Below are positions 1 to 9,595 of a DNA stretch of 64,000 nt, piece after piece. The position numbers and the translations under genes were made by a program. Every line of letters begins with the position of its first letter. Within the stretch, counting starts at the first letter, position 1. Below the pieces are notes generated by a model. It saw only the letters and a program-made list of their open reading frames with translations. It was not told the DNA's origin and did not search any database. Source of the DNA: Cherax quadricarinatus (Eukaryota > Arthropoda > Malacostraca > Decapoda > Parastacidae); assembly GCF_038502225.1 (NCBI RefSeq), contig NC_091292.1:50066879-50130878 (forward strand), read 5' to 3'.

Positions 1-573
1 CGCTATGACAACAATAACTTTAAATACGTATATAAATACTGTCTGCGACATAGGAGTCACTGGCAGTTATATCATACCCTCCACATCACAATGTATCCTT
101 TAAATGACGAGAGAAAACCCTAATGTATAGAGGGAAGACTTCTAAAAGTTATGTAAAGGAAACGAGGCTCATTAACATAAACTCGTTTAAAGGGAGGAGA
201 GGAATCTGCAATGACAAGTTGGCCACCGATGTTCATTCCACAAAATTTTGAGGCAAACAATGGTTCAAACTTCAGAAACTGCAGGAAAAAATGCACTAAT
301 TCCTCGGTGTGACACATTTAATATAAGAGCCCAATTTTAAACTCTGTACTGTTGCCTCAACTAAAAACGCATCTAATTTGAACAGCCCATCACTGATATT
401 GTATGACTGCCTATCATACTTAATAACTGCCGATTCTACAATATTCCTTTCAAGCCAGGAGGAACAAGGAAAGCTGACTCTTGCTTTCCAGCCATTTCCA
501 GGGTGTGCAAGAATTGTATATAATACCGACAAGATGAAATTAAGACACATGTGGAACATCTGGGTATCTTTAT
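1..573. other. Unassigned non-coding stretch
   Basis: I see no gene here. The short open frames have no recognisable motif. The last part (about 480-573) runs straight into the Penelope-like terminal repeat and resembles the sequence just outside the related terminus at 45,660-45,700, so part of it may be the outer end of that element. Confidence 0.4.
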
Positions 574-610
574 TGTAGACGTTTCGCCATCCAGTGGCTT
601 TATCAATACA
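574..610 (-). ncRNA. Degenerate hammerhead-ribozyme-like motif
   Basis: On the minus strand: stem I UGUA...UACA, core UUGAUAA (consensus CUGAUGA), stem II GCCA/UGGC, then GAAAC and the cleavage triplet GUC. Two core positions differ from consensus (C3 to U, G8 to A), so self-cleavage is unlikely. The placement at the terminus of a Penelope-like element matches what is known for hammerheads in this group. The same variant occurs at 45,617-45,653. Confidence 0.6.
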
Positions 611-689
611 AATTCCAGGACATAACTTGAAGACAGTAGGACTATATACAGAAGATGAAGTAATCAGTCCCTCAACCTAGGAGTAGGTA

Positions 690-895
690 CGAAGAGCACC
701 GTAGTCGTGGAGATCCACGACTACGGTTCTGGGACATTCTCACGTCCAATGACTTTCCAGTTTGTCCCAAATAGGAGAGACTGCAACCGTTGCAACCAAC
801 TCTGTAGACACCACCAACACGTAGTTGTGGTACATTATTTATCAGGATGCTTCTAACAGTCCGTGAATTTTTAAAAACTACTTGTATATTTTATC
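690..895 (-). pseudogene. GIY-YIG endonuclease fragment of the Penelope-like element
   Basis: A third minus frame just downstream of the RT reads GGVYRV, a Cys-x2-Cys pair, then SYLGQTGKSLDVR. GVY and YLG stand for the GIY and YIG halves of the catalytic motif, with the cysteine pair between them as in Penelope-like elements. The domain breaks off after roughly 30 residues of the core and passes directly into the terminal repeat, so most of the endonuclease (including the usual downstream catalytic Glu) is missing. It is in a different frame from the RT end, so it is not translated with it. Confidence 0.72.
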
Positions 896-1470
896 TTATA
901 AGAGCATTGGGTAGGATAGATAAATTCTGGTTATATGGGAGGACCAGCACATTCTTGGTCTGAGGTGTTATCCTAGGTTCTGTCTTATAATAAGTTTTCT
1001 TAGCTGCCAGCAAGATAGATTTCATAAACATCTTAGGATATTGGAGTTTCGTGCCAATGTCGAATATTTTCCTAATTTCTTCATCTAGGAACTCTGGACT
1101 GCACACTCTATAGGCTCTCAAAAACATGGTTGGAGTAGTAGTGAATGTATGAGCACACATTGGTAGCCTTCCTATATACTGTAATCTTAAACTTTTTATC
1201 AACCCGGTGTATCAACACATCCAAGAATGGAAGTTTACAGTCCACCTCTTTCTCCACGGTGAATTTAATAGACGGGATTAAAGTGTTGGGTCTTGGTAAA
1301 AACGTTTCCAGGGCCATATCGTTTGGCCTAACACACAAGATGTCATCCACAACTCCAGAGGCACACATCAACTGGATAATTGCTGTAGCATATGGGCGCC
1401 TGGCAAACCTGAGAGATGTATGCCCATTTGGGTTCATATTTTGCGTCACTATGGTACTGACACCTAGTGG
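891..1470 (-). pseudogene. Penelope-like reverse transcriptase, C-terminal half, frameshifted
   Basis: Two overlapping minus frames (1473-1108 and 1202-891) cover the palm and thumb of a Penelope-type RT. Visible blocks are GVVDDILCV (the YVDD catalytic region, first residue changed), then LPFLDVLIHR, YRKATNVCSYIHYYSN, and in the second frame MFLRAYRVCSPEFLDEEI. These blocks and their order are typical of Penelope-like RTs. The two frames differ by one register, so at least one indel lies near 1110-1200, and the usual residues between the two blocks seem partly lost. No start codon of the element is present. Confidence 0.82.
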
Positions 1471-1473
1471 CAT

Positions 1474-1640
1474 AGGCCTACAAAGCCCAGTCGCACCACG
1501 CTTACCCTATCTCACTCTGGCAGCCATCTTCACTCAGTCAACAAGGTCTGCTCCATCACTCTCTCACGGGCATGGCCCTCAGGGCCTGGGCTACTTAAAA
1601 CAGCCTGTGTATAAGACCCCAAATAAAGTAATGTTGCCTC
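1474..1640. repeat. Interspersed repeat fragment shared with 19,320-19,465 (opposite strand)
   Basis: The segment with TCACTCAGTCAACAAG, a GGGCATGGCCCTC block and CTGTGTATAAGACCCC aligns with the reverse complement of 19,320-19,465. Both copies contain AATAAA-like sequence (CAAATAAAG) at the same end, which suggests a retroelement 3' end or LTR. I cannot name the family. Confidence 0.5.
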
Positions 1641-1959
1641 TGAAGAGCCTTATCATTGATCCCCGGCTTGCACATGCACAGTACCCAAATCAATTGATAT
1701 GTTGGTGGCAGCAGTGGATTGGCAGCAAGTGTGTTGCCTGGAGGAAGGAAATAAGCTGAAAATGTTGTCTCCACTTCATCACTCCATACAAGAAGCATCC
1801 GTCTTTCTACGAGTTGTCCTGAAGTCACGTCTGCAAGTTTCATCATTCAGACACAGGATCAGTAAGACCCATGCCAAAATTTCGTTAATTTTCCTAGACA
1901 AATCTTTGTGGCGTCGCCTGGGTCTTCACAGGTTTCCACAATGTTCTTAAGTCACGTGT

Positions 1960-2990
1960 TCAGTGTCCAGTGTAGTTGAGTCTCCAAGTGGGTGTAAGGG
2001 GTGCAGAGGAAGTGGCCAGAATCCTCCCTCGCCATACACCAACCATGCTCATCTTGTACCACCATACACCACTGCGCTCTCATTTTCCCTCTGCTGTTAT
2101 GAATTCTGTGTGATTTCTTTGCCAGAGCTATGTATCTAATGGTGACTTGAAGCCATGTGGATCACAAAGCCACGTGTGGATAAGGCCACATGAATCTACA
2201 AGCCATGTGGAGCGAGCCACATAAGTTACCAAGTCAGATGTCCAAAGTCACATGCTGTTGTCTGCTGCCTGGCATCACCTTCAACATCACCTCGTGACGT
2301 CACTCCAGGATGTAATTAGTGATGTCACCCAGGGCGTCTGCCTGATGCTACCTCATGACGTCACCCAGGACATCTGCCCAACGTCACCCAGGGTGTCTAC
2401 CTGATGTCACTCCAGGACGTCTGCCAGACGTCACCCTGGACATCTATTCCACGTCACCCTGGGCATCTGCCCAACATCACCTTGCTACAGCACCCAGGAT
2501 GTCTGTTCAACATCAACTCAGAACGTCTGCCTGACATCGCCCTGGACGTCTGCCCTGATGTCACCTTGTAATGTCACCCCACGACATCACGCCTGACAGC
2601 ACCACATGTCACATCGAAAGTGTTATAGTTTCACAATGAGCAATTTGTTTCAGTATTGTCGAGAAGGATTGAGAGAAGATATGTCATGTGTCAATTCCTC
2701 TCATTGTTCCTTACTATTTTTCTCATATGTTCGTGAATGCCTTAGTGTCGATTTCGCACAGAAAAGCATCTTTTGCTAGTGCAAGCCATGTAACTGCATG
2801 TGCAGTGTGAGTGTGTGCAGTTTTCCGTATGTCGTGATGTGTGTTCTGAGCCCAGATGTGTGTGTACTGTGGTCTGAGTCCAGACCATTGGTAACACCCC
2901 CATGTTTCATGTCAACGCGTTGTGACTGTTTGACAACTGACACTACTAATCAGTCTAGGCATCAGATTATGAGCGTCTGAGCCCCCATGT
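1960..2990 (+). repeat. GACGTCAC-family repeat unit, copy 1
   Basis: This long unit has a leader (ACCAACCATGCTCATC, TTCTTTGCCAGAGCTATG, AAGCCATGTGGATCAC) and then a degenerate 30-40 bp tandem repeat with alternating GATGTCACC / CAGGACGTCTGCC blocks (about 2260-2600). It ends with CACAGAAAAGCATCTTTTGC and AGCCATGTA. Other copies lie at 20,460-21,075 (inverted), 23,222-24,518, 33,885-34,609, 34,610-35,452 and 35,453-35,965. There is no coding potential. The dense GACGTCAC sites resemble CRE half-sites, but nothing shows that they act as such. Confidence 0.7.
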
Positions 2991-3004
2991 ACAGAAAGCT
3001 CTTA

Positions 3005-3440
3005 TGCTCGCCATTCGTAGATGGGTTTCGGGGATCAACGCCCCCGCGGCCCGATCTGTGACCAAGCCACATGGTGGACGAGGGCCTGATCAACCAGGAT
3101 GTTACTGTTGGCCACATGCAACCCGACGTACGAACCACAGAGCGGCTGATCAGATACTGACTTTAGGTGCCTGTCCAGGGCCTTCTCGAAGACAGCCAGG
3201 GGTCTATTGGTAATGCACCCCTTATGTATGCAGGCAGTTGAAAAGTCTTGGGGCCCCTGATTCTTATTGTGTTGTCTCTTATCGTGTTGTCTCTTATCAT
3301 GCTAGTGGCGCCCCTGCTTTTCTTTATGGGGATGTTGCATCATCTGCCGAGTCTTTTGCTTTCATAGGGAGTGATTTTCGTATGCAAATTTGGTACTAAT
3401 CCTTTTAGGATTTTCCAAGTATATATAATCTTGTATCTCT
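3005..3440 (+). repeat. Decapod interspersed repeat (CAACGCCCCCGCGGCCCG core)
   Basis: It begins with TTTCGGGGATCAACGCCCC, followed by CGGCCCGATCTGTGACC, GCCTGATCAACCAGG, CTGACTTTAGGTGCCTGTC and TTTTAGGATTTTCCAAG. Partial copies of the same element lie at 9,345-9,425, 36,640-36,735 (minus) and 36,885-37,000. I recognise it as a very common interspersed repeat of decapod genomes. Its class is not certain from sequence alone. It carries no usable open frame. Confidence 0.7.
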
Positions 3441-4516
3441 CCTGCCTGCATTTAAGGGAGTACATATATTGTGTAGAATAGAGGTTGTGTATGTGGATTT
3501 CACGGCTGGATATGTTAGTGGTCCCATTTCAGTTATGAAATTCAGTCCAGAACTTGCTGCCCCATTCTGGCTAATGAAATAATGGTTACTCACCTCTATT
3601 ACTGCACAGGAGGCAGTGTGAATATAATAAACTGTGACTTCTCCAGGACACTGGTGCAGGAGGAAGCCCACCTTTGCACGCAACCGCAATAAACAAGTGT
3701 GCAGATAATACACCTGGGATACTTACATGCTAGGTAGTAGCTGTGGAAGCACCTAAGAATATGTGTGGGGAGTCATGGGCCACAGTCTCATCTGTAGCAA
3801 GCTTTCCTGGTATATATATCTGTGTCGAGGGAGGTAACTGGTAATCCATGGTATCTACGAGGGGAGTAGCATCGTGGCTTCCAGGCCTTAGTTTGACTTC
3901 TGCCCAACATGCGGCTCAGGTCTCCCATGGACCTATGGCCTATTTAATGTATGGATAGTGTAATTATTATGTTTAGCTAAACAACTAACGCTAACTTAGC
4001 CTAAATATATATAGTGTAAGTAGTTATGGTAGTTCATAAAGTAGTCTAAGGAGTTACAAGGCTATGCCTTAGAAATTAAGTGTATGTACAGAATGGTGGT
4101 ACTAGATGCAGATACACACGATTCTCTGTAGACTGTCCTGGCCGGTCACAGCAGCTCTGACTCTTATCGTACAGTATCCCTACGATCCCCATTGGGGAGG
4201 GGAGCCTCTACCTGTCTCCAAGCAACTCTAATCTTCCACGATAACACATCGTGTGAAGATCAAACCTAAAAATGCTGTCGTCAACTATTACAAAAACACT
4301 AGTTGGCCTTATACTAGTGCAGTAATACGAGAGTTCGGGATACTGAATAAACATAAAGCAATTTATCATCTTTACTATCATATATAAAAACAATCTTTGG
4401 TCTAGAGGTATTCTATAATAAATAATCTTTAATATAATAACATCTGATAAAAACCTATTATCTTTGGTACAAATATATACATGCTACAATAATAAATTAT
4501 AATTAACATCTTTGCG

Positions 4517-4519
<3 letters not shown>
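3441..4519. other. Unassigned non-coding stretch
   Basis: No gene or known element seen. The last 150 bases become AT-rich and lead into the (TA)n tract. Two short direct repeats with ATCTTTGGT occur at about 4393 and 4461. Confidence 0.4.

Positions 4520-4598
<79 letters not shown>
4520..4598. repeat. (TA)n microsatellite, about 39 units
   Basis: An uninterrupted alternating TA run. It abuts the AT-rich 3' tail of the RTE-like LINE that follows, and so probably expanded from that tail. Tyr-Ile open frames on both strands here are artefacts. Confidence 0.98.
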
Positions 4599-4601
<3 letters not shown>

Positions 4602-5540
4602 TTTTTTTATTATTATTTTATTATCACACTGGCCGATTCCCACCAAGGCAGGGTGGCCCGAAAAAGAAAAACTTTCACCATCATTCACTCCATCACTGTC
4701 TTGCCAGAAGGGTGCTTTACACTACAGTTTTTAAACTGCAACATTAACACCCCTCCTTCAGAGTGCAGGCACTGTACTTCCCATCTCCAGGACTCAAGTC
4801 CGGCCTGCCGGTTTCCCTGAACCCCTTCATAAATGTTACTTTGCTCACACTCCAACAGCACGTCAAGTATTAAAATCCATTTGTCTCCATTCACTCCTAT
4901 CAAACACGCTCATGCATACCTGCTGGAAGTCCAAGCCCCTCGCACACAAAACCTCCTTTACCCCCTCTCTCCAACCTTTCCTAGGCCGACCCCTACCCCA
5001 CCTTCCTTCCACTACAGACTGATACACTCTTGAAGTCATTCTGTTTCGCTCCATTCTCTCTACATGTCTGAACCACCTCAACAACCCTTCCTCAGCCCTC
5101 TGGACAACAGTTTTGGTAATCCCGCACCTCCTCCTAACTTCCAAATTACGAATTCTCTGCATTATATTCACACCACACATTGCCCTCAGACATGACATCT
5201 CCACTGCCTCCAGCCTTCTCCTCGCTGCATCATTCATCACCCATGCTTCACACCCATATAAGAGCGTTGGTAAAACTATACTCTCATACATTCCCCTCTT
5301 TGCCTCCAAGGACAAAGTTCTTTGTCTCCACAGACTCCTAAGTGCACCACTCACTCTTTTTCCCTCATCAATTCTATGATTCACCTCATCTTTCATAGAC
5401 CCATCCGCTGACACGTCCACTCCCAAATATCTGAATACATTCACCTCCTCCATACTCTCTCCCTCCAATCTGATATTCAATCTTTCATCACCTATTCTTT
5501 TTGTTATCCTCATAACCTTACTCTTTCCTGTATTTCCTAT
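4602..5540 (-). mobile_element. RTE-like LINE, 3' end (copy 1)
   Basis: Minus-strand LINE, 5'-truncated, with an open C-terminal RT region (5513-4863, about 216 aa), a 3' UTR holding GGCCACCCTGCCTTGGTGGG, and an AT-rich tail (TTATTATTATT in window orientation). Motifs include VFRYLGVDVSADGS, YESIVLPTLLYGCEAW and AMCGVNIMQRI. A diverged second copy lies at 61,886-62,990 (+). The truncation leaves out the endonuclease and the FADD catalytic site. Assignment to the RTE group is from general similarity of the C-terminal region and is less certain than the LINE call itself. Confidence 0.78.
4863..5513 (-). pseudogene. RTE-like reverse transcriptase C-terminal region, open but truncated
   Basis: This is the part of the RT after the catalytic site: a YLGVDVS thumb block, the KRGMYESIVLPTLLYGCEAW stretch typical of LINE RTs, and a basic C-terminus (WGRGRPRKGWREGVKE). 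There are no internal stops over 216 codons, so this copy is younger or better kept than the one at 61.9 kb, where several stops have appeared. It cannot be active without the palm and endonuclease domains. Confidence 0.75.
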
Positions 5541-5639
5541 ATATCTATATCTTAAAATAATAAATTATAATAAGTCGTCATGACCCTACCACACAGGGTA
5601 CAACGTTTCTGACACGACTGTCACACTCAGTCGTACAAC

Positions 5640-6170
5640 ACTAATTCAAAGTTTATTCTCTATAAGGATTACAATGCTGACTTTACAGAATTTGGTTATT
5701 GTGTGGTTTACATGTAGTAAAATAATAATTAGAGAGTGTACCACTAGATCACCTAGCATGGCTAGGCATTTCGGGTAGACTTAGATTAAATCTTAAGTTT
5801 AAAATATTACAAAATTATGAGGTAAGTTGGTATTATGGCTAAGTGACTAAATACTAGTTTGTGAGTTTAGCAATGTGAATGCTTTTGTTTTGGCATTATA
5901 CATAGTTTCAGTATTGGAGTATCACAGGCCAACTTATGACTAGTTAAGATTCATTATTTTGAGATTGAGATTGATATTTCTGTTTATGGTCAAATGGGTG
6001 AGTGAGTGTAAGTGTGAACCACCAGGTGGTATTCGTATAATTAGTTGACAGGGTGTATCAGGGAGATAAGATGTTTTCTGATGGTAGTTTTGAAGGTGAT
6101 GAATGTGTCTGCAGTTTTAGAATTTTCAGGTAGGGTGTTCCAGATTTTAGGGCCTAGTTACACGGAGTTA
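5640..6170 (-). mobile_element. LINE 3' end, same family as the 29,390-30,654 insertion
   Basis: The reverse complement matches 30,110-30,640 almost throughout. It covers the last RT codons (GGCCCTAAAATCTGGAACACC side), the TAATTACACGAATACCACC stretch just past the stop, the 3' UTR, and the terminal AATAAACTTTGAAT. It is a strongly 5'-truncated insertion. Here the (TTTGAA)n tail seen in the other copy is absent or very short. Confidence 0.8.
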
Positions 6171-6184
6171 TACTACACTCCTGT

Positions 6185-6450
6185 CTCTCAGTATTATAAC
6201 ACTTTCTCCTCCATGTCACACGACACCCTTGTCCGTGTTATGATGCTCCTTCTCTCCATGTCACACGACACTCCTTCTCTACCATGTCCACATGACACCC
6301 TTGTCTCTGTGTCACACACACCATCTCTACTGTGTCCACATGACACCCTTGTCTCTGCGTCACACACACACCATCCTACTGTGTCCACACGAAACCCTTG
6401 TCTCTGTTATAACACTCTTTCTCGGCTGTGTCACCCGCATAGCGTCTTTC
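6185..6450. repeat. Degenerate tandem repeat, about 55-65 bp unit
   Basis: Repeated phrases are CCATGTCACACGACACC, TGTCCACATGACACCCTTG and TCTCTGTGTCACACACACC, over about 4-5 imperfect units. Open frames across it on both strands reflect the repeat and not a protein. Confidence 0.7.
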
Positions 6451-6479
6451 TCTTCAGAGGACAGCCAAACACTACACTC

Positions 6480-6725
6480 CCTTAGATCAGCAGGAGGCCA
6501 GCAAAGTTCACCAAGGCCCGCAGGTCGAAGTCCGCAAAACTGGCCAGTAAAAGTTCAACCAGAGGCCCACAGGTAACGAAGTCCTGAGGCCCACAATAAC
6601 TGAAGCCAGCAGACTAAGCGAAGCCCTCAGGTAACTGAAGTCTGCAGGAATCCAAGTAACTAGAAAAACTGCAGCCAGAAGGCCTGCAGTTGACTGAAGT
6701 CAGCAGTGAGTCAGAAGACATCACT
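6480..6725. repeat. Degenerate tandem repeat (AGGCCCGCAGG / AACTGAAGTC units)
   Basis: Short imperfect units with GAGGCCCACAGGTAACGAAG, AGCCCTCAGGTAACTGAAG and GAAGGCCTGCAGTTGACTG recur every 25-35 bases. No coding content. Confidence 0.55.
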
Positions 6726-7010
6726 TTCAAATGTACTCCGTGAGGTAGTTTGGTGAATACTCTCTATGTATACCTATACCGTAAGGTGGTCTGGTAAATA
6801 CTCCTAAGGCCAGCTCAGCAGTCCCCACATTGGGATTGATGATGTACCCGTGGTGCTGCAGGACAGCAGGTTAACAATCTAACCACTAGTTTGGCAGGAG
6901 GCCGACACATCAACAATGCATCAAAGCTTGAACTTGCACCTGCCCTGAAACGCTGTCTGCAGTTCAAGTTCTCGGGCATTGCATCACTCAAGGAAGCTTT
7001 CTTCGTCACC

Positions 7011-8735
7011 TGGACCAACTCTGGTCCCACGCCTAAACGCCAACGACAGTTACCTGCTGATGATACTTCTCCAGCTTCTCGTTCTTCTCAGAAAACATCG
7101 ACACGTCCTGCACTCCCTTTCCACGCTCAGTTTCAGAATGCACAATGGACTAAATTCTTCACTTTACGACCGACTTCCTCTACCCCCTATCTTTCCGACC
7201 ACAGTATTGGCAAGGCACTCCTACGCCACGTTGGTAGAGATATTTCTTCTCATGCTCTTAAGAGCGGTACTCGCATCATCACTGTACAGAATGCTACCCA
7301 AGCTCATGATCTTTCTCTTCTTTCCCATATAGATACTGTTCCTGTCACTATTGAAAAACATCATTCCCTCAATTCTTGTAGTGGTACCGTCATTTTGCCC
7401 CATACCATAGTTCAACAAAATTTCCAGACATGTGGCAATGACATTCTTGAACAGCTGGAACTCCAAGATCTCCCAATCCTCAAGGTAGACACTTATGTTC
7501 TTCCTGCCCGCGGGCGGAGACGATACCCTAGCAATGTGGCTCATTTATTGACAGCCGTGAACTCCCATCCTCAGTATATGTAGCAGGACATCGGTTACAA
7601 GTTCGAAAGGTGATCCGTACACCGCAACAGTGTAGAAATTGCTGGCGATTTGACCATCTAGCAAAATATTGCAGATCTAAAGCCGAATGCCCAGTCTGTG
7701 GTGCCGATGACCATTCAAATACGTCTTGCAATCGACCTCCCTCTTGCCTTAATTGTCATGAGGCTCACCCTTCGTACTCTCGCCGTTGCCAAGTCTACTT
7801 AAATGAGTGGGAAATCCGTTACCTCAAAGAGGCAGAAGGTCTCCCTTATGCCATGGCAGTTTCTCATCTCTGCCTCCAAGGGAGACTACCTAGTGTTTCT
7901 TATTCCCGTGTTTCAAAACATCCCCCCACTTCTGGGGTCCAATCTTCTGCACCCTCCTCTGTGGTTACTTATCCCATAGTCACTCCTGTATCTAATTCTT
8001 TTGCTGTCCTAGGCTCAGTCTGTTCTCGCTTCTTCGTGTTCTCCCTCACAAGCCTCAGTATCGACGAGATCTCGTACGACACCTCCTCCCAATCATCCCT
8101 CTACTTCTCAGAAGTCAAGAAAAGGTCCTTTAACCCCTCCTTCCCTTCTTCCACCTCCTCATTTTACCTTCCCTGTCTCTGTACCGGGTTCTTCCCCTCT
8201 CACTGGCTCTGTTACAAGTGTAGAGGTTCACCCTCCTCCTCGTACTATACCTATCTCCCCTGTTCCCTCCCAAGTTTCTTCCTCTTCTGCCACCTCCCAG
8301 GTTTCTGCCTCTTCTGTCCCCTTCCACGCTTCTTCTCCAGTTCCCTCCACCCTTTCGCCCCCTCCTACCTTGGTACAGTCCATTACAATTCCAATCTTTA
8401 CTCATCCTCCCCCTACCATCTCCAATATTGTCTTCCATACGACGTCTCTGAATTCCAAAACACTTGAAGCAATCTCTGAATATATTGCAGAGACCAAACC
8501 ATCCATTGACACTGATCCACCCTCTGTTCCTTCTCTCTCCTCTCCTCCATCTGCACAACTCCTTTCTTCACAGCGCACCGTTCCTTCGCTGCTTGAACTT
8601 TTCCGCTGCCTCCGCATGTGGACTTTTCTAACCCCTCTAGTCTGTAGGAACCCTTACCTGTGGATTTCAGGTATCTTTATCATTGCCAATCATGGCCTAT
8701 TTACAGTGGAATATACGCGGCCTCAGGGGTAATCG
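7011..8735 (+). pseudogene. LINE ORF1 (gag-like, CCHC zinc knuckles), copy A
   Basis: The N-terminal part (7011-7545) carries WTKFFTLRPTSSTPYLSDHS and QDLPILKVDTYVLPARGRR, an RNA-binding-like region shared with copies B and C. A frameshift near 7548 splits it from the part with three zinc knuckles: CRNCWRFDHLAKYC (CX2CX4HX4C), CPVCGADDHSNTSC, and CLNCHEAHPSYSRRC. A Pro/Ser/Thr-rich tail follows, where the reading frame changes again. ORF1 proteins of this type coat the LINE RNA. This copy cannot make a full one. Confidence 0.82.
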
Positions 8736-8790
8736 GGGTGAGCTTTAGATGTTACTCTCCCAGTTTTCTTCACCAGCGTTCTTCACCCTT
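8693..8790 (+). pseudogene. LINE ORF2 N-terminal fragment, copy A
   Basis: ATG at 8693 begins MAYLQWNIRGLRGNRGEL, matching copy C at 50,418 (MPFLQWNIRGLRSSRGEF). A stop codon follows within 20 codons and homology ends by about 8790. The asparagine in WNIRG is the conserved first catalytic block of APE endonucleases. Confidence 0.75.
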
Positions 8791-8825
8791 CTCCATCTAT
8801 GACTGCAATACTCCTCTCCATATTG

Positions 8826-8965
8826 TGTCAAAGTGGGTGGGCCACTTATCTTTATTCCCCCACCTCTCCTGCACCCACCCTTTTCCCATCTTTCCATCCT
8901 TACCCAACCTTCTTCCTTCCCCTTCTTACCAAAGCTCTGGCCATACAAGTTCAAATTCAAGGTGG
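8826..8965. repeat. Repeat shared with 15,070-15,215 (inverted)
   Basis: GTGGGTGGGCCACTTATCTTT, TCCATCCTTACCCA and CTTACCAAAGCTCTGG are also found in the reverse complement of 15,070-15,215. The family is not identified. The pyrimidine-rich stretch gives open frames that are not genes. Confidence 0.6.
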
Positions 8966-9344
8966 TACCACTCCTTATACATCATCCCCTTTTCTTTACA
9001 TTCCTTCAACTGGGGGGCAGGTATAACGGTTGTTTGGAAAATTCAAGCAATATTTTACATATATATAGTACTGGCATTATTATTATGCATTTAAAAAAAT
9101 CGATTAATATTTGGTTTGACACCCCTTGCATCAGTAAGTGCTTTTGCATGGTTGTGCAAACAAAGTTTTGCACACTTTCTTGCTGTCCTGATTTCGCATA
9201 CAAAGGTTGTTTTCTGCTTTTTATTGAATATGAGGCTTCAGTTACAGACATTAACACAACTAGTGCAACATAATGCATTATTATTTTATATATATATAAT
9301 GACTTTTTATATGATTTTATATTGAAAATGTTTTCATTAGTTTA
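8966..9344. other. AT-rich unassigned stretch
   Basis: No gene seen. GCATTATTATTATGCAT (about 9073) and AATGCATTATTATT (about 9272) are near-palindromic AT blocks about 200 bp apart, which could mark a short MITE. I cannot show termini. Confidence 0.35.
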
Positions 9345-9425
9345 TCTGGAGTTTATCTGGAGAGAGTTCCGGGGGTCAACGCCCCCGCGGCCCGGTCTGT
9401 GACCAGGCCTCCTTAGGTCAGTGTC
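9345..9425 (+). repeat. Decapod interspersed repeat, 5' fragment
   Basis: GTTTATCTGGAGAGAGTTCC then GGGGGTCAACGCCCCCGCGG and GTCTGTGACCAGGCCTCC match the element at 3005. It switches abruptly into the tRNA-like repeat at about 9426. Confidence 0.75.
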
Positions 9426-9595
9426 CCAGGATGCGACCCACACCAGTCGACTAACACCCAGGTACCCATTTTACTGATGGGGAACATAGACAACAGGTGG
9501 AAAGAAACACGTCCAATGTTTCTACTCTGGCTGGGAATCGAAACCAGGCCCTCACCGTGTGAAGCGAGAACGTTAACCACCACTTGATTTATTAT
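9426..9595 (-). repeat. tRNA-related SINE (minus)
   Basis: On the minus strand the first 55 bases look like the 3' two thirds of a tRNA. They contain an A-box-like TGGTTAACGTT, an anticodon-arm-like CTCGC-TTCACAC-GTGAG resembling a valine CAC arm, and a B box GGTTTCGATTCCC. The tail contains CACCCAGGTACCCATTTTAC in window orientation, a block that also occurs reversed at about 23,675-23,700. This is best read as a tRNA-derived SINE and not a working tRNA gene, since no complete acceptor stem is visible. Confidence 0.6.

Larger units (their letters stand above)
574..1470 (-). mobile_element. Penelope-like element, 3' part (RT + GIY-YIG + terminal hammerhead-like motif)
   Basis: Reading on the minus strand, this holds in order the C-terminal half of a Penelope-type reverse transcriptase, a GIY-YIG endonuclease start, and a terminal block with the motif TGGATGGCGAAACGTC. 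That order is the one known for endonuclease-positive Penelope-like elements, whose terminal repeats are reported to carry hammerhead ribozymes. The copy lacks the N-terminal RT part and is broken by frameshifts, so it is a dead 5'-truncated insertion. The terminal block recurs at 45,545-45,715, which supports its being a mobile terminus and not local sequence. Confidence 0.8.
7011..8790 (+). mobile_element. CCHC-type LINE (jockey/I group), copy A: ORF1 plus start of ORF2
   Basis: Homology with copy B starts at about 7011 and ends at about 8790. It covers most of ORF1 (gag-like, zinc knuckles) and the first ~30 codons of ORF2 (MAYLQWNIRGLRGNRGEL, the usual start of an APE endonuclease). A frameshift near 7548 and a stop in ORF2 disable it. 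Upstream sequence (6850-7010) is not shared with copy B, so the left edge is a truncation or a recombination point. Downstream it passes into an unrelated repeat at about 8826. Confidence 0.82.

Noticed and set aside
1145..1759. 204-aa plus frame
   Set aside because: Antisense shadow of the Penelope RT joined to the repeat at 1.5 kb.
4503..4820. Tyr-Ile repeat frames on both strands
   Set aside because: Translation of the (TA)n tract plus LINE tail.
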